64,000 bases of DNA, taken from positions 1,674,001 through 1,738,000 of the forward strand of contig JANCIK010000002.1 in the NCBI GenBank assembly GCA_028532985.1. Reading direction: 5' to 3'. Each line of letters starts with the position of its first letter. The stretch's first letter is position 1. Shown here one piece after another: positions 56,555 to 64,000 of the stretch. The position numbers and the translations under genes were made by a program. Source of the DNA: Stropharia rugosoannulata (lineage: Eukaryota > Basidiomycota > Agaricomycetes > Agaricales > Strophariaceae). Under the pieces are notes generated by a model that did no database searches, was not told where the DNA came from, and worked only from the letters and a program-made list of their open reading frames with translations.

Positions 56555-59500
56555 ATGGTATGAAGCATTGCTTCGATTCACGGAGCGTACTAAACAGCGG
56601 CGTTTGTACAGGGTGTCCCCGCACTCTTTCGTTGGTTGAGCAAGAAATATCCCAAAATTAGTGCGTAGGGATTGTGAATACAGTATCATATCCTCTGACA
56701 ATTTGGTAGTCTATCCTGTTGTGGAGGAAGAAGAAACCAAGATTCCAGGAGAGGATGGAGACAATATCACGATTCCCGTAAACATGGCTCTGCCTAATCC
56801 GAACGGCGCTGAATTTGACAACCTTTACCTTGATATGAACGGAATCGTTGGTCTTCTTTCACAGCATGTTTGACGTAATGTGTTCATGTCATAATTTCAG
56901 GTCCACCCGTGTACTCATCCGGAAGGAAAGGTGCATTACTCTCATATCTACATCATGTGGAAAAGACGATTGACTTCAATAAACTAGCCGCCTCCCGAGA
57001 CAGAGGAGGAAATGATGGTTGAAATTTTCAATTACACCGAAAGGGTGGTTAACATGATCAGGCCAAGGAAATTATTATTCATGGCTATCGGTGTGTCATT
57101 AATGGCTTCTCACAGACGTAGCTTATAAGTCTTTTAGATGGGGTTGCCCCCCGTGCAAAAATGAACCAGCAACGCTCTCGGCGATTCAGGTCTTCACAAG
57201 AGGCAAAGGAAAAGGAGGAGGCTCGCAAGGAGTCAGTTTTACTATGGGAAGGTAATATACTCTATTCTACGACCAGGCCTTCCATCTCTAATATATACCG
57301 ATAGCCATGGGAAAGGAAGTATCAGAGGAAGACAAGAATAAAGTTTCTTGGGACTCTAATGCCATTACGCCTGGGACACCCTTCATGGACCTTCTTGCAT
57401 CGTCATTACGGTATTGGGTTGTACAGAAGATGAACACGGATCCGGGTTGGAAAAATGTAGGCTGATTACTTCTTTCGTCTGGCCCTGTTCTTAATGTATG
57501 TGTATGCGCCTAGCTTCAAGTCCTCATCTCAGATGCAGGGGTGCCTGGCGAAGGTGAACACAAAATAATGGACTATATCAGACGTCAACGAAGTAACCCT
57601 GGCCATGACCCGAACACGAAGCATGTGATCTATGGTTTAGTGAGCGATATTTACTATGTTCTCAGCATTCCTTGTACTGACTACCGCAGGATGCCGATTT
57701 AATCATGCTTGCTTTGGCAACACACGAACCATATTTCAGGGTATTGCGGGAAGATGTATTCGCTAACGACACGAGCTCGACTGCTTGTCGCATTTGTGGG
57801 CAGGAAGGTCATTACGCTGCACAATGTACTGGCACTAAAGCAGAGATACAAAAGAAACCGCCTGCAGAGAAAAAGCCTTTCATTTTTCTCGACGTTGCGA
57901 TTTTGCGGGAATATCTGGAAGTCGAACTCGATGTTCCTAACTCGTCATTCCCTTTTTCATTGGAGCAAGCCATAGACGATTGGGTCCTTTTGATTTTCTT
58001 TGTCGGCAATGACTTCCTGCCTCACCTTCCTTCTCTTGAGATTCGAGAAGGTGCTATTGATACACTTTTGAAGATCTGGAAACAGGAATTACCCAGAATG
58101 GGTGGCTATGTGACAAACCATGGAGATCTTCAGTTGGCTCGAGCTCAAATAATTCTTGAGGGACTTGCAAAGCGAGAAGATGAAATTTTCCGTCGCAGAC
58201 GTGAAGGTCTGTCTCTATTTCTTTGCTTGTGAACGGCACACTCGTGCTGCTCTACTTGTTCTGCCATTGTAAGCTACATGAGGTTATTGACTCTTATGTT
58301 GTCTATCACAGCCGAGGAACGACAAGACCAGAACGCCAAGAGGCGTAAGTTAGAACAACAGACCCGGAATGACTTCTCGGCTGGCCCGTCTCAGACTCTC
58401 GGGCTAACTGCTCCGACGTCAAGTTTATCGAGCACACCTGCCCCTAATGGAACACGGCATGCACTTCCCCAGCGACCCGTACATGATTTTGCCGCAAACG
58501 CTGATTCTATCGGCTTGGGCGCTAAACCTACTGCTGAGTCTATACAGCATGCACCGGTTGCTGCACAAGCACTTGCCGGATCGAATCGCGACGTAGTTCA
58601 GAATCGTCGAGCAATTCGGATGGCTAATTTGAGTGCCGCCGAGGTACTAAAAGCAGAGCTTGCTGGTCTGTCTCCCGTAAAACCTTCTGCAGCATTCAAG
58701 GCTGCCCTTCCTGACAAACCTGCGGAACCTGTTGTGCATAGTCTGCCCGAGATTCCAGGGCTCGGTACTTTCAATCGCAGTGAAACTGCAGCACCTTCAC
58801 AACAAGTCAAAATGGACACTAGTTTAGGTGAAGGCGAGGCAGATGCAGATGCAGATGGGGACCCTGATCCAGATGCAAAAATGATGACAGAAACCGGTTC
58901 GGAAGACGCCATTGCAGAAGTGGATATTTCGATTGGCACTAAAAGGAAGTTCGATGAAGGCCCTGGCACCGGCGACGATGATGTTGTTGAGGGGGAAGTA
59001 ACTATTGAAGACGACGAGGAACCTGCTGGTGTGGCTGCATTGAAAGTCAATGCTGATGGTACTGTTGAACAAGAGGATACAGTCAGGTAAGTAGTGCAAT
59101 TTTTTCCTCTCCTACATAGGAATTGACTTATTTAATCCATCAGGCTCTGGGAACCTGGGTATAAAGAGCGTTATTATAGACAAAAGTTCGGGGTCGAGTT
59201 GACAGATACAGAATTCCGTAAACAGTGAGATTCTTTAAGAATCAATAACGTTACATGTATTCATCTTAGCTTTCCTTTAGGGTCACTCAAAGCTATGTGG
59301 AAGGCTTGGCTTGGGTACTTCGATACTACTATCAAGGGGTGTGTTATATGACCTCTTTTTTATCTCGTTTACTGACGTTCCAATTGCTTAGACGCCCTCG
59401 TGGCAATGGTATTATCCATATCATTTCGCCCCTTTTGCTGCAGATTTTGAGGAGATTGATAAAATGACCATCGATTTTAAACTTGGGCAACCCTTCAAAC

Positions 59501-60739
59501 CTTTTGAACAGCTTATGGGCGTTTTCCCGGCAGCAAGGTGATGAACCATTCACCTACCAGACGTGTTAGGTTTGCTAATGTGGCTATAGTCGCAAACATA
59601 TTCCTGAAGTCTTCCATCGTTTCATGGTCGATGAAGACTCTCCTATCATAGACTTCTATCCGTCAACATTCCAGATTGACATGAATGGTAAGAAGATGGC
59701 GTGGCAAGGTGTTGCACTTCTCCCTTTCATCGAGGAGAAGCGATTACTGGACGCCATGGCCCTTGAATACCCAAACCTTTCTGAAGAAGAGCAGCAAAGG
59801 AATCGTTGGGGGCATAATGTTATATATGCTCCTGCCGAGCATCCTATCTATCCCTTCTATGAGGCTTTATATGGAAAGCGGAAGTCGCAGGAGGTCTGTG
59901 ACTAATATAATCCATCTGTTCGTTACTCATCTCAATTTCAGCCTGTTCCTCTGGACATCACGCTCAGTAAAGGGATGAGTGGGAGTGTACTACCAAATCC
60001 TGATTGCATTCCGGGTTCAACATATTTCTCTCCATTATCAAGTCAAGGTTTGCCGGATATAAGAAATGACCGCTCTCTCTCTGCCCTTTACTTTTTCCCA
60101 AAACAACTTACCCCTCACCGGTCGGTATTCTTGCCTGGTGCTAGACCGCCGCCTCGTATATTATCTGGAAATGACTTAGAAATTACTCGTAACGGAGGTC
60201 GTGGTCGTGGCCGCGGGGGATATGATCGTGGAGGGCCAGGACGAGGTGGCAATCATGATCGCAACAGAAATAACGATCCGTTCCATTCACGGGCAAACAA
60301 CTATGGACAGCAGTCACAGTATGGCAATGACCGTGGTGGACCAAGCAATAGGGGTTCAGGAAGAGGCGGTTATAACGATCGAAACAATGGTTTCCACCCA
60401 CCGAATGCCTATCAATCTCGAGGTCCATATCAACCCCAGCCTCCTCCTATTAATTATGGTGCATACTCTTCTCGAGGTGGGTACGGGGGTTACGGAGGCT
60501 ATGGTGGGGATGCTTCCCATAGCGCCAGGGGCCACACTTCTTACAATACCAACAACCGCAACGGATATCCTGCTGCTACACACCAAAATAGCTACAACTC
60601 CTATGACAACAACGGCACTGGTGGGTATGGGGGATATGGTGGGTATGGCCGCGGTGCATATCCTAATTCTACGTCTGCAACGAGAGGCGGAAATCATCAT
60701 AATAACAATCCTCCCCGCGGGAGAGGACGAGGTTGGTAA
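56555..60739 (+). CDS. RAT1: Nuclear 5'-3' exoribonuclease 2
   Basis: Degrades nuclear RNA from 5' monophosphate ends and acts in transcription termination and rRNA processing. The first exon is only ATG (56555-56557), then an intron (GTATGA..GTACAG), then [20 protein letters not shown], the strict XRN start. Landmarks: [39 protein letters not shown] and RRFRS with [48 protein letters not shown] (catalytic acidic residues), and a CCHC knuckle [14 protein letters not shown]. Next is [20 protein letters not shown]. The C-terminus has RGG and GGY-rich repeats ([17 protein letters not shown]) and ends RGRGRGW. About 1,050 residues in some sixteen exons. The knuckle and RGG tail separate it from cytoplasmic XRN1. 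Confidence 0.95.
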
Positions 60740-61274
60740 ATTGTGCCTCGTTGTGCACTTTTATATCTAAGTACTATGTACCCACTTACGTATCTGGTAT
60801 CAACGCGTGCCGATACAAGTTATGAACGTTGCGTCAACGTTGCATTTGTAATACTAATATGTATCGGCCAAAGTACCTTAGATTTTCGAGAAACAATGCA
60901 TAGCAGACTAGAACTGTAATGTAGTTTTTTCATCTTGAATCTTGAAGCATGAAGGCTAGAAAAGTCAAGTCAACGTTGTTTCAACATGTAGACTGTGAGC
61001 ATGTGATGATGGCTAAATGATGACCAAATGATGTTCATGTAAAATCGCTGCCACTGGTTTACCAATACCTTTATGTAAAGTACTTTCAGGTGAACCGCTC
61101 TTCAGAACCCATGAATCTTCGGCTGTTAAGCATCTTAGTATTCAATCACCACCTGAGTTTTATGGAAATCGAAGTCACTCACTTCTCCACTCCTCGCTTA
61201 CCACGCACTTCCCGGCATCTTTGATACTAAGTACAGATTCAGAATTTTTCTAGACCAGAAGGAAACGATCCACA
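60740..61274. other. Intergenic stretch between RAT1 and the PIP-box gene, with MCB-like boxes
   Basis: About 535 bases. Contains one ACGCGT (60803-60808) and three AACGTTG sequences (60825, 60836, 60973). The first lies only 64 bases after the RAT1 stop, so it may be in the RAT1 3'UTR rather than a promoter. ATGATG-rich repeats occur near 61000-61035. No gene supported. Confidence 0.45.
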
Positions 61275-62590
61275 ATGGGAGATAGGCCAATCACTTCTTT
61301 TTTCACCGTAAAACCATCAACTAGTAGAAAACGCGCTCTTGAAACATCGAATTTCAATGGCCCGTCAAAGAGACTTAAAGGCAAGAAGAATTCGAAGCAG
61401 ACAAATTCTCGAAGTGCTCTCTCTCTAGAACGGACACCCGACATTCCCCCATGTAGATCGCAACCCGAACCACGGCTCAGTAATGTCCGGAGAGCAGAAG
61501 TACACGATTTACCATTCCCCCAACCCAGCGCTAAGTCGTCTCTGTCTCATGAAAAAGCATTTCCTTTCCTACAAGACAAGAGGTTGGATCCCAAGTCAAC
61601 ATCAACTTCCTCTATATATTCACGAAATATAATGAATGACAAGCCACTCTCTTCATCTTCAACCTCTCTGCCGTCGCGCTCCCTAGGAACACGAAGTCAT
61701 ACATATGTTGCTCTCAGTAGCTCTCAAGCTCATAACAGGCTCTCTGAAACCTTAGACGAAGGCATTGTACCGTCTTCTCAGAGCCAATACGAATTTGATC
61801 ACCTTCGTTCTCCATTCGATGAAGACCCAGAAACTTTACAGCAAGCGAAAAGTCTGCCTAATCCCTGGGATTCCGAGTTTTCTGCCCGCTCCATATCACC
61901 TCGAATCAATGAGGACGAGGATCTAGTCCTTTCTTCTCAAACGCAATTGGTGGAGTACTTGATTCATTCACCGCGCAAGCTTGGTCATGATAAAGACATA
62001 GACGTTTCGAGTCAGGGAAACATTAATTCAAGCGAGATTATACCAAGCTCCCAACCTCATGAGATGGAATTCATATCATCTAATGGTAATACCCTGAGAG
62101 AGCATTTTTGGCGCCCCTCCGGAAATGAGTACGTAGCCCCGTTTTCCATGATCTCAAACTGCATGACCTTATTGGAAACTGGTTCAGAGATGACTCGAAA
62201 TCTAAAGAAACTATGAAGTCTATTACTCAAGGCAACCTTGCTCATGATGTTATCGCCAAAGCAGTTTCTATCTACGTTCCTGGCGACGAATTGCTTACCG
62301 AATCAGAAACAGAGGATGAGCACTCAAACAATATACACACTTTGCGCATGCATGTAGACCATCCAACAGAAGGTATTTCTGATGAAATATCACCCATATT
62401 TCAGCGCAGAGGTGCCAGTCATAGACCCGAAAGGTCGCCTGTCGTTACTGTGCCTGTTGAACTCCCTCAATCGTCCAGTAATTCTGATTCACTTGGATCC
62501 TTGCCACTTGTCTTGAAAGAATTTCAAGATATGTTTGACGATAGCGAAGACAGCTTCCCCCCCGATTTTCCAATGTCATTAAGATCGTGA
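61275..62590 (+). CDS. Unrecognised protein with PIP-box-like N-terminus and SSQ repeats
   Basis: I do not recognise this gene. Two exons (61275-62128 and 62188-62590, intron of 59 bases) give 418 residues. The start MGDRPITSFFTVKPSTSRKR matches the PCNA-binding box pattern at its hydrophobic positions (I then F-F), with Asp where Gln is usual, followed by basic residues. Five spaced motifs share a hydrophobic residue followed by S-S-Q: ALSSSQAHN, GIVPSSQSQYEF, LVLSSQTQLVEYL, DVSSQGN and EIIPSSQPHEMEF. With other SQ/TQ sites they make a dense ATM/ATR-type target cluster at residues 150-260. The C-terminus is acidic (LLTESETEDEHS, FQDMFDDSEDSFPPDFP). No enzyme domain is visible. The likely role is at replication forks, by inference only. 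Confidence 0.75.
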
Positions 62591-63603
62591 ACAGTTGGTG
62601 AACAGTAACAAATCTGTTGCAAACTGCACAACTCCGGGGCCTAATGACCATCACGATATACAGTGTACTTTGCAAGCCATATCAATAACTATAACCGCAA
62701 TTCTGTACTCAAAATACGTACGAACTAATCAGACTTCCGAATGGGAGTACTACTCAAGTATGTACTAATAATTGATAATAAGGGCCCTCAAACCTGTTAC
62801 CTTCAACCTTGCTCAAACAGTTCTGACTATACTTGTTCAAAAATCTGTAAATCATTTAAACAGTCTTGCTGCTCTATACGTAGGTGGATAGGCAGTCACT
62901 AGGTCTACGTCGTTGCTAGGTTGAGTTGACGTCCAAGAAGTAGACTTCGCCGCAACTTCGACGATCTTGAACCTGTCATGAACGTGGTGTGACAGCATAA
63001 TACTGTATGTAATCGGGAACTCGGTCAGGTAAAAATTTCTCTATATCCCCGCAAGCACTTGTTTACATGCTTTGAAACTTTGTCAGGAGGTTGGAATACA
63101 AATTCAATAATATATAAAAGCTAGTATGCATGAGGGAATCAAGAAAATTGAAAAGTGTAAAAGCGGCGAAAGTGGCTCATTATCGCGTACTCGGTCAGTC
63201 CAATTTTGGCTTACTTATGTGCAAAAAATCATCACATTATCACATGTTACAGCAAGTTGACTTTACTTCTAATTATAGTCAGCCGAATTCCAGGAATCTC
63301 AAAGGAAATCTCACATTTTTTAAGACTTTTTGACTTTTTACACATGAAAAATAGGCATTCTAGCCTGGGAAACTCTCTGAATCATGGGAATCATGTACAT
63401 AGAATGGTGTGACCGTGTACTTGATTACATACAGTATAGGTGTATCATGATCACGTGGATGGACGTAACGCGAATTACTATTTTTGGAATCCAGAAGTCT
63501 GGCTGAATCCGAGATGGCACAAGTATCGTAAATCGTTATCTTTACTCCTATTCTCAAGACTTCATTCATTCTGAACTTTCAGGCTTCTATTATACACATT
63601 ACA
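62591..63603. other. Intergenic stretch between the PIP-box gene and the SDR gene
   Basis: About 1 kb, AT-rich. Short open frames (63130-63333, 63206-63412, 63360-63569) have no motif and overlap on both strands. An AATATATAAAAG TATA-like sequence near 63110 is too far from the SDR start to be assigned with confidence. No RNA gene or repeat seen. Confidence 0.5.
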
Positions 63604-64000
63604 ATGCCTGGACGCCTTCAAAACAAGGCAAGTTATCCATCTTCTCTGTATATAAATTATTCATTTATATGAATTCATCATCTGGCAGGTTGCCCTAATC
63701 ACTGGTGCGGGGTCGTTAGTAGCAGGATACTGTTGCACAGATGAGATCTTGATAGGCTGATCATTACGATCTCTATAGAGGTATCGGTCTGGAGTCCTCC
63801 ATATTGTTTGCTCAAGAAGGAGCAAATGTTCTACTCGTCGACGTCAATATCACCAATGCAGAAAAAGGTTCTGCTCTAATCTCAGAACGTTTCCCGAATG
63901 TGAAAGCACTTGCCGTAAAGGCTGATGTTGGGAAAGAATCTGATGTGAAAGCTGCTGTCGACTTAGCAGTGAAAGAATTTGGCCGCCTTGATGTCATGGT
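63604..64000 (+). CDS. Short-chain dehydrogenase/reductase (3' end missing)
   Basis: N-terminal part of a classical SDR, a Rossmann-fold NAD(P)-dependent oxidoreductase. Exon 1 is only 24 bases (MPGRLQNK), then a GC-AG intron (63628-63688), then VALITGAG, a second intron, then SGIGLESSILFAQEGANVLL with the TGxxxGIG cofactor motif. It continues VDVNITNAEKGSALISERFP, KALAVKADVGKESDVKAAVD and KEFGRLDVM, up to the right edge. Asp at the end of the second strand (LLVDVN) suggests NAD(H) rather than NADPH. The catalytic Ser-Tyr-Lys part lies outside the window, so the substrate cannot be told. Confidence 0.9.

Noticed and set aside
60201..60770. Second long plus-strand frame over the end of RAT1
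   Set aside because: Shifted shadow of the RGG/GGY repeat region; the RAT1 frame carries the recognisable tail and stop.
1..64000. Search for a biosynthetic cluster, defence island, transposon or CRISPR array
   Set aside because: The genes are mostly conserved housekeeping genes with no shared pathway. No transposase, reverse transcriptase, spaced repeat array or terminal inverted repeat was seen.

Overview
The window is nuclear DNA from a filamentous basidiomycete fungus, most likely an Agaricomycete. Genes are packed tightly on both strands and cut by many introns of about 50-60 bases. Reading frames rejoin cleanly at GT..AG (occasionally GC..AG) borders. The proteins are fungal: MRC1, THO2, PHO81, COX15, TAZ1, HBS1/SKI7, RAT1 and a secreted GH35 enzyme. 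I see no transposon, CRISPR array, rRNA or convincing tRNA. The species cannot be named from this alone.

Layout. 1-10.5 kb: OST2/DAD1 (cut by the left edge), the SOD-fold mitoribosomal protein RSM26/MRP1, hexokinase, a secreted GH35 beta-galactosidase and ATP synthase subunit d (ATP7). 10.5-23 kb: a long intergenic stretch with G1/S-type boxes before MRC1, a doubtful small membrane protein, tafazzin, a vacuolar CAX-type Ca2+/H+ exchanger and a secreted six-hairpin glycosidase. 23.7-35.3 kb: THO2 (the largest gene), GTP cyclohydrolase I and an ABC protein with an unusual membrane part. 35.4-43.2 kb: PHO81, PEX12, a UPF0303 protein and mitochondrial SSB (RIM1). 43.3-52.5 kb: HBS1 with an apparent built-in SKI7-like alternative terminal exon, an AMPK1-CBM protein and an EFM6-type methyltransferase. 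52.8-60.7 kb: BolA-like protein, COX15, proteasome alpha PRE5 and RAT1. 61-64 kb: an unrecognised protein with a PIP-box-like N-terminus and SSQ repeats, then an SDR cut by the right edge.

The genes are mainly housekeeping and do not form a biosynthetic cluster. Several neighbours are divergent over short shared promoters (RIM1/HBS1, BolA/COX15, PRE5/RAT1). Six products belong to mitochondria (RSM26, ATP7, TAZ1, RIM1, BolA, COX15). The most rewarding points are the frame logic of the HBS1/SKI7 locus, the PIP-box/SSQ protein, the cell-cycle boxes at MRC1, two exons made only of a start codon, and four probable GC-AG introns. All gene models were spliced by eye, so exon edges can be off by a few bases.
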